A stretch of DNA of 64,000 nt from Bog-473 sp963783965 (lineage in GTDB: Bacteria; Actinomycetota; Acidimicrobiia; Acidimicrobiales; RAAP-2). The stretch spans positions 62,001-126,000 of the forward strand of contig CAWAPQ010000010.1 in assembly GCA_963783965.1 (NCBI GenBank), read 5' to 3'. The notes beneath the pieces are model-generated. The model was not told the origin of the DNA. It did no database searches and worked only from the letters and a program-made list of their open reading frames with translations. Below are positions 51,102 through 60,237 of the stretch, in pieces; position 1 is the first letter of the stretch; every line of letters starts with the position of its first letter. A program made the translations under genes and the position numbers.

Positions 51102-52390
51102 CAGACCTTCCCTCCCGACACGGGCTCGGGCACCGGCGACAGGCGCGGCGCCCGGGTCACCCGGCTCCCGACCACCGGAATGACGAGGTCGTCCTCGCCG
51201 CGGTTCGAGCCGATTTTGTTCGCCCGCACGAGCAGGAACGAGGCCAGCACGACCACGGGCACCAGCCACAGACCGGCCCAGCCCCAGGCGACGATGGCGG
51301 CCACCAACAGCAACCACCCCAGGGTCATCGGGATGAGGCGCTTCCAACCCAGGTCCATCAGCTGGTCGTAACGGAGACGGGGCAGGGCGGCACGGAACCA
51401 CACGTAGATGAAGCAGAACGCCACGGTCTTCAGCAAGAAGTAGATGATCGGCATGTAGATGGTCGCGCCGGGGATGTGGAAGATGTAGCCGTTGGGGCCG
51501 CCGAAGAACAGCGTCACCACAATGGCCGACATGGTGATGGTGTTCATGAACTCCGCCAGGTAGAAGAGGCCGAAACGGATGGACGAGTACTCGGTGTGGA
51601 AGCCGCCGACCAGCTCCGTGTCCGCCTCGGTGAGGTCGAAGGGCGGCCGGGTGAGTTCCGCCGTGATGGCGATCATGAAGAAGATGAAGGGCAGGAAACC
51701 CAGCCGGATGAGGTTCCAGTTCCAGAACCCGTTCGACTGCGACGCCACGATGGCCCGGGTCGACAGCGAACCGGTCACCAGCACCACCATCACCGTGGTC
51801 ATGCCCAGCGCGGCCTCGTAGGAGATCACCTGGGCCGACGCCCGCACCGAGCCGAGCAGCGGGTACTTGGACCCCGAGGACCAGCCGGCCAGCATGACGC
51901 CGTAGACGGCGATGCCCGACATGGCGAGGACGAGGAGTATCCCCATGGGCGGGTCGGCCACCTGCAGCTCGAAGGTGTGGCTGCCGATGGTGATCACGCC
52001 CCCGATGGGGACCACGGTGAAGACCAGCACGGCCGGGATCACCGAGAGGTAGGGCGCCAGCTTGAACACGAAGGAGTCCGCCCTGTCGGGCAGCAGGTCC
52101 TCCTTGAAGATCAGCTTGGTCCCGTCGGCGAGCGTCTGCAGCAGGCCCCACGGCCCGGCCCGGTTCGGGCCCACCCTGCTCTGCATGTCCGAGATCACCT
52201 TGCGCTCGAACCAGATCATCAGCGCCGTGGCGACGAGCAGCGCCACGAAGGCGGCCAGGCACTTGATGATGACGATCAGCCAGACCTCCCAATTGAGGCC
52301 GAAGTAGAAGAGGGGGTCGCCGTTCCCGGCGTCCGCGCTGTGCGTGAGGATCGGGGCCGAGTTGGCGAGGAGGGCGGCGGCGGCGATCAC
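51101..52390 (-). CDS. nuoH: NADH-quinone oxidoreductase subunit H
   Basis: 429 residues, about eight membrane helices. It has RVGPNRAGPWGLLQTLADGTKL (quinone-site region), SKYPLLGSVRASAQVISYE, ITAELTRPPFDLTEADTELVGGFHTEYSS and RAALPRLRYDQLMDLGWK. It links the quinone site to the pumps. GTG start overlapping nuoG by 4 bases. Confidence 0.96.
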   Translation of the reverse strand: MIAAAALLANSAPILTHSADAGNGDPLFYFGLNWEVWLIVIIKCLAAFVALLVATALMIWFERKVISDMQSRVGPNRAGPWGLLQTLADGTKLIFKEDLLPDRADSFVFKLAPYLSVIPAVLVFTVVPIGGVITIGSHTFELQVADPPMGILLVLAMSGIAVYGVMLAGWSSGSKYPLLGSVRASAQVISYEAALGMTTVMVVLVTGSLSTRAIVASQSNGFWNWNLIRLGFLPFIFFMIAITAELTRPPFDLTEADTELVGGFHTEYSSIRFGLFYLAEFMNTITMSAIVVTLFFGGPNGYIFHIPGATIYMPIIYFLLKTVAFCFIYVWFRAALPRLRYDQLMDLGWKRLIPMTLGWLLLVAAIVAWGWAGLWLVPVVVLASFLLVRANKIGSNRGEDDLVIPVVGSRVTRAPRLSPVPEPVSGGKV

Positions 52391-55287
52391 ACCGACTCCA
52401 GTCGCACGTCGGTCACCGGCTGGCGGCTGTCGATGAGCGTGGCCACCGCGTTGGGCGGCGTGCTCTCGCCGCCGGGCACGTTGAAGTCGATGGCGACGAC
52501 GCCCCGGGCCACGCCCTCGTCGGACTCGGCGGCCAGGATCAACTCGCCCCGGGCCGAACGCACCTTGACCCGGTCACCCGTCTTGGCGCCCAGGCGGTCG
52601 AGGTCGTACGGATTGGCGCGCGCCACCAGCACGGGCACCAGCGGCGTCAGCGACGGCGAGCCCGTGACCGAGCTGCCGGCGTCGTAGAGGCGGCGGCCGG
52701 AAACCAGCCGCAGGCTGTAGCTGTCGGCCTTGGGGATCTGCAGCGGCTCGGTGCCGCCGGTACCGGTCCCGGCCAACAGGGGCGGCGGGCTGCCCAGGTC
52801 GGCGACGCGTTCGGAGGCGGGACTGCCGGTGCCGGTGCCCACGCGCGGCGGCGCGCCCTGGCGCTCCACCGACTCCACACCGGGCAGCGCCATGGGGTCG
52901 ATCGGGTTGACGTCGTCGCGGTGGCTCTCGTTCCCGCTGAGCGGCACGAGGATGCCGTCGTGCGCCACGTCGGAGTGCAGGACCTCCTGGGTCAGCCCGG
53001 CGTAGGCCGGCGCGGTCCGGGTCAGTTCGTCCGAGAGGTCGTTGTCGCTGGCGAGACCCAGGTCCGAGCCGAGGGCGACGGCGAGCTCGGCGGCGATCAT
53101 CCAGTCGGGCCAGGCGAAGCCGGGCGCCGAGAGCTTGGGACCGAGGCGGCTGACCCGCCCCTCGATGTTGGTCGTGGTGCCCGCCCGCTCGTGCGTCACC
53201 GCACACGGCAGCACGACGTCGGCGTGCGCGTCGACCGACTCGGACGGATGTCCCGTCACGGCGACGACGAAGTGCCCGGCGCCGAGCGCCTTGGCGGCCA
53301 CGGCACGGTCGGGGAAGTCGTCGAGCGGATCGGCACCGAGCAGGACGAGCGCGCGCACCGCGGTGTCGTCGTCGCGCTCGCCCGCCATGGAGCCGAGGAT
53401 GTCGGCCGTCGACAGCCCGGCCTGCGCCGGCACCGAGCCCCAGGCGGCCGTGAAGCGCTCGCGGCCCGCATCGAGGCTGACCCGGCCCGGGAGGAGGCCC
53501 GGTGCCAGTCCCATGTCGAGCGCACCGAAGACGTTGCCCCGGCGCAGCGCCGGCAGGAAGTGGGCCTTCGGGAGCGCGCCGGCCAGGACGCGCACCGCTT
53601 CGGCCGCCACCTCGCCCGCCTCGGCGTAGGAGGTCCGGCCGGCCACGATGACCACCCCCTCCCCGTCGGGGTGCATGTCCAGCACGGCGCGGGCGGCCTC
53701 GAGCTGCTGCGTCGTCACGGCCGCGCCCTCGGGGTGCGAGCCCAGCGCGGTGACGGCGTCGGCGTCGCCCGTCAGGGCGCGGGCCATGAGCGGCGCGTCG
53801 CCGGGTCGGATGCGCAGCGACGCGGTGGCGAGCGCCGTGAGCGCGGTGGGGGCGGGCGCGATCTCGAGCAGCTGGGTGTCGCCGCCGACCACGGCCTCGC
53901 GCAGGCGCAGGAAGAGCACCGGCAGCTCCTCGCGCAGGTCGCCGGCCAGCGTCAGGAGCACCGGGGCGGCGCAGGCCTCGTCGATGGTGGCCCGCGGCAG
54001 GCCGAGCACGAGCTCGGCGGGCAGGCCGTCGCCCAGCTGCGCGTCGACCGAGTCGGTGCCGATCACGCCCTTGGCCAGCTTGGCCCAGGCGTAGGCGGAC
54101 TCGTTGGTCAGGCGGGCCCCTCCGATGACGGCCACCGCGCCGGCACCGCCGGACTCCTTGGCGGCGGACAGCCCGGCCGCCGCCGCAGCCAGGGCCTCGC
54201 CCCAGCTGACCGGGACCAGCTCACCCTCCTTGCGGACGCGCGGCTCCACCAGGCGGCCGTGCTCGAAGCGACCCGTCTCGCGCGCTTCACCGAGGAACTG
54301 ACCGCGGCTGGCGCCGAGGCTGACGACCTGCGACGCGGTGGCGGGCGCCACGTCGACGGCCTCGTCGGCCACCTCGTCGGGTTGCGGGCCGTTCTCGACC
54401 TCGTCGCCGTTGACCGACTCGAAGCTGAAGCGGCCCTTGTCGCAGAGCCAGCCGTGGTTCACCGGCTCGGAGTCGATGCCGAGCAGCCGGGTCAGGCGGT
54501 TCTGGGAGGACTGCACGGCGACCCGGCATCCGACGGAGCAGGCGGTGCAGGTGGACTCGACCTGATCGAGGTCCCAGGGGCGGGCGGTGAAGCGGTAGGG
54601 CGTGGCGGTCAGCGCGCCGACCGGGCAGATCTGCACGGTGTTGCCGCTGAAGTACGAGGAGAACGGCTCCGTCGGGAAGGTGGCGACCTCGACGGCGTCA
54701 CCGCGTCCCGAGAAGTCGATCTGGGCCTCGCCGGCCACGTCCGCCGCGAAGCGCGTGCACCGCGCGCACTGAATGCAGCGCTCCCGGTCGAGCAGCACCA
54801 GGTCCGAGATCGCGATGGGCTTCTCGAAGTGGCGCTTCTCCTCAATGAACCGCGTCTCGCCGGGGCCGTAGGCCAGCGTCTGGTCCTGCAGGGGGCACTC
54901 GCCGCCCTTGTCGCAGACGGGGCAGTCGAGCGGGTGGTTGGCGAGCAGGAACTCGAGCACCCCGTCCTGCGCCTTCTTCACCTTCTCCGACGTCGTGTCG
55001 ACCACCATGCCCTCGCCGGCCTCAATGAAGCAGGCCGGCTGCAGGCTGGCGCCGCGCGGCCCCTCGACCTCGACCAGGCACATGCGGCACATGCCGACGG
55101 GCTCCATGCGCGGGTGGTAGCAGAAGCGCGGGATGTAGGTCCCGGCCCGCTCGGCAGCGGCGATCAGCAGCTCGCCCTTCTTCGCACTGACCTCGCGCCC
55201 GTCCAACGTGAAGGTGTGCGTCCCGTCGTCCTTGGCGCCGGCCGCCAGCGCATCGGTGGGGTTCTTGGTCTTCGCCGTGTCAGTCAA
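52387..55287 (-). CDS. nuoG: NADH-quinone oxidoreductase subunit G
   Basis: 966 residues. The N-terminal [2Fe-2S] ferredoxin has FCYHPRMEPVGMCRMC (about 54-69). The His-containing cluster has HPLDCPVCDKGGECPLQDQ, then CIQCARCTRFAADVAGEAQ. CTACSVGCRV marks the next cluster, and a molybdopterin-like domain makes up the rest. The TTG start overlaps nuoF by 8 bases; no better start is seen before the conserved region. Ser/Gly/Thr-rich loops lie near 830-860. Confidence 0.94.
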   Translation of the reverse strand: MTDTAKTKNPTDALAAGAKDDGTHTFTLDGREVSAKKGELLIAAAERAGTYIPRFCYHPRMEPVGMCRMCLVEVEGPRGASLQPACFIEAGEGMVVDTTSEKVKKAQDGVLEFLLANHPLDCPVCDKGGECPLQDQTLAYGPGETRFIEEKRHFEKPIAISDLVLLDRERCIQCARCTRFAADVAGEAQIDFSGRGDAVEVATFPTEPFSSYFSGNTVQICPVGALTATPYRFTARPWDLDQVESTCTACSVGCRVAVQSSQNRLTRLLGIDSEPVNHGWLCDKGRFSFESVNGDEVENGPQPDEVADEAVDVAPATASQVVSLGASRGQFLGEARETGRFEHGRLVEPRVRKEGELVPVSWGEALAAAAAGLSAAKESGGAGAVAVIGGARLTNESAYAWAKLAKGVIGTDSVDAQLGDGLPAELVLGLPRATIDEACAAPVLLTLAGDLREELPVLFLRLREAVVGGDTQLLEIAPAPTALTALATASLRIRPGDAPLMARALTGDADAVTALGSHPEGAAVTTQQLEAARAVLDMHPDGEGVVIVAGRTSYAEAGEVAAEAVRVLAGALPKAHFLPALRRGNVFGALDMGLAPGLLPGRVSLDAGRERFTAAWGSVPAQAGLSTADILGSMAGERDDDTAVRALVLLGADPLDDFPDRAVAAKALGAGHFVVAVTGHPSESVDAHADVVLPCAVTHERAGTTTNIEGRVSRLGPKLSAPGFAWPDWMIAAELAVALGSDLGLASDNDLSDELTRTAPAYAGLTQEVLHSDVAHDGILVPLSGNESHRDDVNPIDPMALPGVESVERQGAPPRVGTGTGSPASERVADLGSPPPLLAGTGTGGTEPLQIPKADSYSLRLVSGRRLYDAGSSVTGSPSLTPLVPVLVARANPYDLDRLGAKTGDRVKVRSARGELILAAESDEGVARGVVAIDFNVPGGESTPPNAVATLIDSRQPVTDVRLESV

Positions 55288-56584
55288 AGGGACATCCCCC
55301 TTCCTTCACGTGCACCAGGAACTCGTCGCGGAACATACGGATGCCCGACGCGATGGAGGACGGGATGGAGGGGCCGAGCACGCAGATGGTGGTCTGCTGC
55401 GGCGGCCAGGCCACGCCCGGAGAGATGTTGTCGCACAGGTCCATGAGGAGGTCCAGATCTTCCTCGCGCCCGGCGCCGTTCTCAATTCGGTACATGATGC
55501 GCTCCAGCCAGCCCGCGCCCTCGCGGCACGGCGTGCACTGCCCACACGACTCGCGGGAGAAGAACTTGGTGATGCGCCAGGCGGCGCGCACCATGCAGGT
55601 GGCCGAGTCCATGACGACGACCGAGCCCGAGCCGAGCATGGAGCCGGCGTTGCCCACCTCGTCCTGGCCCAGCGGGAGGTCCACCTGGTCCGGGCCGAAC
55701 CACGGGGCCGACACGCCGCCGGGGATGAACGCCTTCAGCGTGTTGGAGCCGCGGATGCCGCCGCCGAGCACGGGTGCGTAAATCAGGTCGCGGAACGTGG
55801 TCTTGACCATCTCGAGCTCGTAGTTGCCCGGGTTGCGCACGTGACCGGCCAGCGCGAACAGCCGCGTCCCGGTGGAGCGGCCGGCCCCGAGGGCGGCGAA
55901 CGCGGCACCGCCGTTGTTCACGATCCAGGGGATGTTGGCCATGGTCTCGACGTTGTTGACCACCGTGGGCTCGCCGTAGAGGCCGATGGCGGCCGGGAAG
56001 AACGGAGGCTTGATGCGCGGGAAGCCGCGCTTGCCCTCGAGTGACTCGAGCAGCGCCGTCTCCTCCCCGCAGATGTAGGCACCGGCTCCCGGGTGCACGA
56101 CGATGTCGATGGAGAAGCCCGAGTCGAAAATGTTGCTTCCCACCGCGCCGTGGGCGTAGGCCTCGTTCAGGGCCGCCTGCAGACGCTCGAGGCCCAGGGC
56201 GAACTCGCCGCGCAGGTAGATGAAGGCCTGCGTGACCTGCAGCGCGTAGGCCGAGATCAGCACGCCCTCGAGGATCTGGTGCGGGTCGCCCTCAATGAGC
56301 ATGTGGTCCTTGAAGGTGGCCGGCTCGGACTCGTCCCCGTTGATCACCAGGTAGGTCAGCGGGTTCTTGCGCAGCATCGACCACTTGCGCCCGGCCGGGA
56401 AGCCGGCACCGCCGCGCCCGAGCAGGCTGGCGGCGTCGACCTCGGCCGCCACCGCCTCGGGCGTCATGGTCAGGGCCTTGCGCAGCCCGGTGTAGCCACC
56501 GGTGGCCAGGTAGCGCTCAAGCGTGAAGGAGTCGTCGTAGCCGAGGCGCGCCGTGATGATTTTGGGGGCGTCGGTGAGCGCCAT
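55280..56584 (-). CDS. nuoF: NADH-quinone oxidoreductase subunit F
   Basis: 434 residues, the NADH- and FMN-binding subunit. It has LLGRGGAGFPAGRKW (about 54-68), NGDESEPATFKD (about 82), GAGAYICGEETALLESLEGKRG and the [4Fe-4S] motif ESCGQCTPCREG (about 345). A final Cys lies in DNISPGVAW-type context differing slightly from the usual GTTICA region, here TTICVLGPS. The ATG overlaps the nuoE stop by one base. Confidence 0.95.
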   Translation of the reverse strand: MALTDAPKIITARLGYDDSFTLERYLATGGYTGLRKALTMTPEAVAAEVDAASLLGRGGAGFPAGRKWSMLRKNPLTYLVINGDESEPATFKDHMLIEGDPHQILEGVLISAYALQVTQAFIYLRGEFALGLERLQAALNEAYAHGAVGSNIFDSGFSIDIVVHPGAGAYICGEETALLESLEGKRGFPRIKPPFFPAAIGLYGEPTVVNNVETMANIPWIVNNGGAAFAALGAGRSTGTRLFALAGHVRNPGNYELEMVKTTFRDLIYAPVLGGGIRGSNTLKAFIPGGVSAPWFGPDQVDLPLGQDEVGNAGSMLGSGSVVVMDSATCMVRAAWRITKFFSRESCGQCTPCREGAGWLERIMYRIENGAGREEDLDLLMDLCDNISPGVAWPPQQTTICVLGPSIPSSIASGIRMFRDEFLVHVKEGGCPFD

Positions 56585-57219
56585 CAGGACTTCTCCCCGT
56601 CCGACGCCGCGGCGGCGGCGCGGGCGGCCTGTTCCTGCGCAACCGTGGCCCGTTCGGTCTTGATGGCATTGCGATCGGCCTGCAGGCCGACGGTGCGGCG
56701 CACCCGCACGAGCGTGCCGTGCGGGGGCACGCTCTCCTCCAGCCGGCCCGCCCGCAGATCGTCCACCAGCGCGTCGAAGCTCTCCGGCGTCTGCGCCCCC
56801 ACGTAGCGGTGGTTGACCTGCACGCACGGCGTCTTGTCGCAGTCGGCCAGGCACTCAGCCTCGTGCAGGGTGAAGACACCGTCGGGCGTGGTCCCACCGG
56901 CACGGACACCGAGCGTCGCCTCGGCGTGCTCCAGCAGCTCGAGCGCGCCGCCCAGCATGCAGGCGATGTTGGTGCAGACCGCCACGGCGTACGTGCCGAC
57001 GGGCTCGACGTGCAGCATGTCGTAGAAGGTGGCGGTGCCCCGCACCTCGGCCGCCGTCACGCCGCACAGATCGGCGATCTCGCTCACTGCCTCGGGACGC
57101 AGCCAGCCGTCCTGCTCCTGGGCCAGGTGGCACAACGGGATGAGCGCGGAGCGTGGCTCGGGGTAGAGCGCGACCAGCTCCTCGGCCCGGGTGCGGATGT
57201 CGGTGTTGAGATGGCTCAC
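56584..57219 (-). CDS. nuoE: NADH-quinone oxidoreductase subunit E
   Basis: 211 residues, a thioredoxin-like [2Fe-2S] protein. The ligands are in CTNIACML (C-x4-C, about 82-87) and CLADCDK (C-x3-C, about 118-122). The last about 40 residues are Ala/Arg/Glu-rich and extra to the core. GTG start overlapping nuoD by 4 bases. Confidence 0.95.
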   Translation of the reverse strand: MSHLNTDIRTRAEELVALYPEPRSALIPLCHLAQEQDGWLRPEAVSEIADLCGVTAAEVRGTATFYDMLHVEPVGTYAVAVCTNIACMLGGALELLEHAEATLGVRAGGTTPDGVFTLHEAECLADCDKTPCVQVNHRYVGAQTPESFDALVDDLRAGRLEESVPPHGTLVRVRRTVGLQADRNAIKTERATVAQEQAARAAAAASDGEKS

Positions 57220-58622
57220 CGGTCCACCTCGCCCATGACGGGATCCACCGACGAAATGACGGCGACCGCGTCGGCCATGGTGCCGCCGCGCAGGAGCAGC
57301 GGGAGGGCCTGCAGGTTGACGAAGCTCGGCGCCCGGATGTGCATGCGGAACGGCTTCGAGGTCCCGTCCGAGACCATGTAGCAGCCCAGCTCGCCCCGCG
57401 GGGACTCGATCGCCACGTAGACCTCGCCCTCGGGCACGCGGAAGCCCTCGGTGAAGATCTTGAAGTGGTGGATGAGCGCCTCCATGCTCTCGTCGATGCG
57501 GGCCCGGGGCGGCGGCGTCACCTTGCGGTCCTGCACGCGATAGTCCCCGGGGGGCATCAGCTCGGCGATCTGGCGGATCATCTTGATGGACTCGCGGATT
57601 TCGTTCAGGCGCACCGAGTAGCGGTCGAAGTTGTCGCCGTAGGTGCCGACGATCACGTCGAAGTCGAGCTTGTCGTAGGCCAGGTAGGGCATGGTGCGCC
57701 GCAGGTCCCAGGGCACGCCGGTGGAGCGCAGAATGGGCCCGGTCACCGAGAGCGCGAGCGCCTCCTCGGCCGAGATGTTGCCCACCGCCTCGGTCCGCTC
57801 CCGGAAGATGGGCTGGCCGGTCAGCAGCTCGTCGTACTCGTAGGTGCGGGCCAGGATGGTCTCGCAGATGATGTCGACGTCGTCCTCCCAGCCGTCGGGG
57901 AGGTCGGCGGCGACGCCGCCCGGGCGGATGTAGTTGCAGTTCATCCGCAGCCCGGTCGCCTTCTCGAAGAAGGCGAGGACCATCTCGCGCTCACGGAAGC
58001 CGTAGATCAGCATGGAGGTGGAGCCGAGGTCCCCCCCATTGGTGGCCATCCAGAGCAGGTGCGACGACACCCGGTTCAGCTCGACCATCAGCATGCGGAT
58101 CCAGACGGCGCGCGGTGGCGTCTCCACGTCGAGGAGGGCCTCGGTGGCCAGGGAGAAGACCAACTCGTTGTGCAGGGGGGACAGATAGTCCATCCGCGTC
58201 ACGTTGGTCGCGCCCTGGACGTAGGTCAGCTCCTCCCCCTGCTTCTCCATGCCGGTGTGGAGGTAGCCGATGATGGGCTTGGTGCGCAGGATCGTCTCAC
58301 CGTCCAGCTCGAGCATGAGGCGCAGCACGCCGTGGGTGGAAGGGTGCTGGGGACCCATGTTGATGATCGTCGTCTCGTCGTCACGGCGTTCGATGTCGAT
58401 GTCGGCCGGATCCGCGTAGCCGCCCTCAGGGAGGCGAAGGACCGCGCCGACCTCCTGGCGGAGCTCGCCGGCGCTCGTGGTGGTGCGGGACCGCAGGCCC
58501 TGGTCGCCCTCCGACGTCTCCATGACCAAGGCCTGCTCCTCGGCCTCGTGGCGCGCCGCCAGGGCCGCCTCGTCGTGCTCGTCCTGGGGCTCGAGGTCGT
58601 GACTGTCGTCGTGCTCGGTCAC
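57216..58622 (-). CDS. nuoD: NADH-quinone oxidoreductase subunit D with an acidic N-terminal extension
   Basis: 468 residues. The usual NuoD begins near INMGPQHPSTHGVLRL, here at about residue 88, with IGYLHTGMEKQGE and MDYLSPLHNELV following, and SPRGELGCYMVSDG later. The first about 85 residues are unusual: acidic and His-rich at first (EHDDSHDLEPQDEHDE), then Glu/Ala-rich. It forms the quinone site with NuoB. The GTG at 58622 overlaps the nuoC stop by 4 bases. Confidence 0.95.
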   Translation of the reverse strand: MTEHDDSHDLEPQDEHDEAALAARHEAEEQALVMETSEGDQGLRSRTTTSAGELRQEVGAVLRLPEGGYADPADIDIERRDDETTIINMGPQHPSTHGVLRLMLELDGETILRTKPIIGYLHTGMEKQGEELTYVQGATNVTRMDYLSPLHNELVFSLATEALLDVETPPRAVWIRMLMVELNRVSSHLLWMATNGGDLGSTSMLIYGFREREMVLAFFEKATGLRMNCNYIRPGGVAADLPDGWEDDVDIICETILARTYEYDELLTGQPIFRERTEAVGNISAEEALALSVTGPILRSTGVPWDLRRTMPYLAYDKLDFDVIVGTYGDNFDRYSVRLNEIRESIKMIRQIAELMPPGDYRVQDRKVTPPPRARIDESMEALIHHFKIFTEGFRVPEGEVYVAIESPRGELGCYMVSDGTSKPFRMHIRAPSFVNLQALPLLLRGGTMADAVAVISSVDPVMGEVDR

Positions 58623-59140
58623 CGGGGCCCCGGCGCTTCCTTGAACTGCACGGGCACCCGCCCGACGCCGTAGTCCTTGCGCAGGGGGTGGCCCTCCCAG
58701 TCGTCGGGCATGAGGATGCGCGTCATGTCCGGGTGGCCCCGGAAGATGATCCCGAACATGTCGTAGGCCTCGCGCTCCATGGAGTCGGCGCCGGGGTAGA
58801 CCTCCACCACGCTGTCGACAGTGGGATCGGACTCGGGCACCTGCACCCTGATGCGCACACGCTGGCGGGACGACAGCGACAGCAGGTTGACGACGACCTC
58901 GAAGCGCTCCGCCCTCATGCCTTCGGGCAGGGAGCGGCCGGGGTGGTTGAGGTAGTCGACGGCGCACAGGTCGCTGCACATCTCGAACCCGGCGTCCCGA
59001 AAGGCCCCCACCATCTGCTTGTAGGTCTCGCGGTGGGGAAAGGCCAGCTGATCGACCAGACGGTCGGGCAGACGCGGCACCTCGGGGAGGACACTGGCAG
59101 GGGAGGCCACCGGCGCGGTCGTCGGGGTCGTCCCGCTCAC
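58619..59140 (-). CDS. nuoC: NADH-quinone oxidoreductase subunit C
   Basis: 173 residues. The 30 kDa subunit signature is present: EREAYDMFGIIFRGHPDMTRIL and PDDWEGHPLRKDYGVG (about 145-160). GTG start overlapping nuoB by 4 bases. NuoC and NuoD are separate proteins here. Confidence 0.95.
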   Translation of the reverse strand: MSGTTPTTAPVASPASVLPEVPRLPDRLVDQLAFPHRETYKQMVGAFRDAGFEMCSDLCAVDYLNHPGRSLPEGMRAERFEVVVNLLSLSSRQRVRIRVQVPESDPTVDSVVEVYPGADSMEREAYDMFGIIFRGHPDMTRILMPDDWEGHPLRKDYGVGRVPVQFKEAPGPR

Positions 59141-59697
59141 CGCGGCGTGGCCACCCGCACGGCGTCGGGGACGGTCGGCACCCAGCCACCGGTCGCCTGC
59201 TCGCCCACCGGGACGGAGGATCCGGGCCGCCGGGTGATCTCACCGGTGCGGATCTTCTCGTGCAGCGTCAAGATGGCGTGCAGGAGCGTCTCGGGCGACG
59301 GGGGGCAGCCCGGGGCGTAGACGTCCACCGGGACGATCTGATCGACCCCCTGCACGATGGCGTAGTTGTTGAACATCCCTCCCGTCGACGCGCAGACACC
59401 CATGGAGATGACCCACTTGGGCTCCATCATCTGGTCGTAGATCTGGCGCAGGACCGGGGCCATCTTCTGCGAGACCCGTCCGGCCACGATCATCAGGTCG
59501 GCCTGGCGCGGCGAGCTCCGGAAGACCTCCATGCCGAGCCGGCTGATGTCGTAGTCGGCGGCCCCGACCGAGATCATCTCAATGGCACAGCAGGCGAGGC
59601 CGAAGGTGGCGGGCCAGACACTGTTGCGCCGGGCCCACTTGACCAGATCCTCAATGCGGCCGGTCAGGAAATTGTGCTGGAGGTCCTCGAACCCCAT
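59137..59697 (-). CDS. nuoB: NADH-quinone oxidoreductase subunit B
   Basis: 186 residues, holding the N2 cluster. The four Cys ligands are in LACCAIEM (two), GVCASTGGMFNN and PGCPPSPETLLHAI. The Pro/Gly-rich tail after about 150 is not conserved. ATG preceded by the nuoA stop at 3 bases. Confidence 0.96.
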   Translation of the reverse strand: MGFEDLQHNFLTGRIEDLVKWARRNSVWPATFGLACCAIEMISVGAADYDISRLGMEVFRSSPRQADLMIVAGRVSQKMAPVLRQIYDQMMEPKWVISMGVCASTGGMFNNYAIVQGVDQIVPVDVYAPGCPPSPETLLHAILTLHEKIRTGEITRRPGSSVPVGEQATGGWVPTVPDAVRVATPR

Positions 59698-59700
59698 CGA

Positions 59701-60150
59701 TCAGGCCGCCTCACCGGGGGTCTTCGACGCGCTGATCCGGGTGATGGTCGACTCCGACGTGCGGCTCGGCATACCTGGCTGCAACGTCTTCGCCGGGCCC
59801 CACGTCAGGGCCCCGTTGGAGATGAGATAGAGGAACGAGACGAAGACCACCGCCGCGAAGACGATCACTTCGATGAGCCCGAACGTCGCGATCTGGTGGA
59901 AGACCACCGCCCACGGGTATAGGAACACGATCTCGATGTCGAAGATGATGAAGATCATCGACACCAGGTAGAAGCGCACCGGGAAGCGCTGCGGCGGCTC
60001 CACGTCGGGGACGATGCCGCACTCGTAGGGGGCGAGCTTGGCGACGCTCGGCTTCTTGCGCGGCGCCAGTATCGCTGAGGACACCAGCGAGAAGACGGTG
60101 AAAGCGAGAGCGAGCACGCCGAGGATGAGGATCGGGAGGTACTGGTCCAC
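59701..60150 (-). CDS. nuoA: NADH-quinone oxidoreductase subunit A
   Basis: 149 residues with three membrane helices (about 4-24, 72-92, 97-117). It has YECGIVP (conserved Cys, about 44) and RFYLVSMIFIIFDIEIVFLYPW. First gene of nuoA-N, GTG start. It is divergent from the reductase gene with 87 bases between, which should hold promoters for both. Confidence 0.95.
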   Translation of the reverse strand: MDQYLPILILGVLALAFTVFSLVSSAILAPRKKPSVAKLAPYECGIVPDVEPPQRFPVRFYLVSMIFIIFDIEIVFLYPWAVVFHQIATFGLIEVIVFAAVVFVSFLYLISNGALTWGPAKTLQPGMPSRTSESTITRISASKTPGEAA

Positions 60151-60225
60151 TGCCTTCCGTTTCTACCATGCGACCCCTTGGCCAGGCACATCCGCGCCGC
60201 TGGTCAGAGGGCCCGGCGGGGGACC

Positions 60226-60231
60226 TACGAT
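60226..60231 (+). promoter_or_regulatory. Candidate -10 box (TACGAT), leaderless
   Basis: TACGAT ends 6 bases before the GTG at 60238 of the reductase gene. It is the same hexamer as before the SDR gene at 24133. Confidence 0.5.
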
Positions 60232-60237
60232 GCGTTG

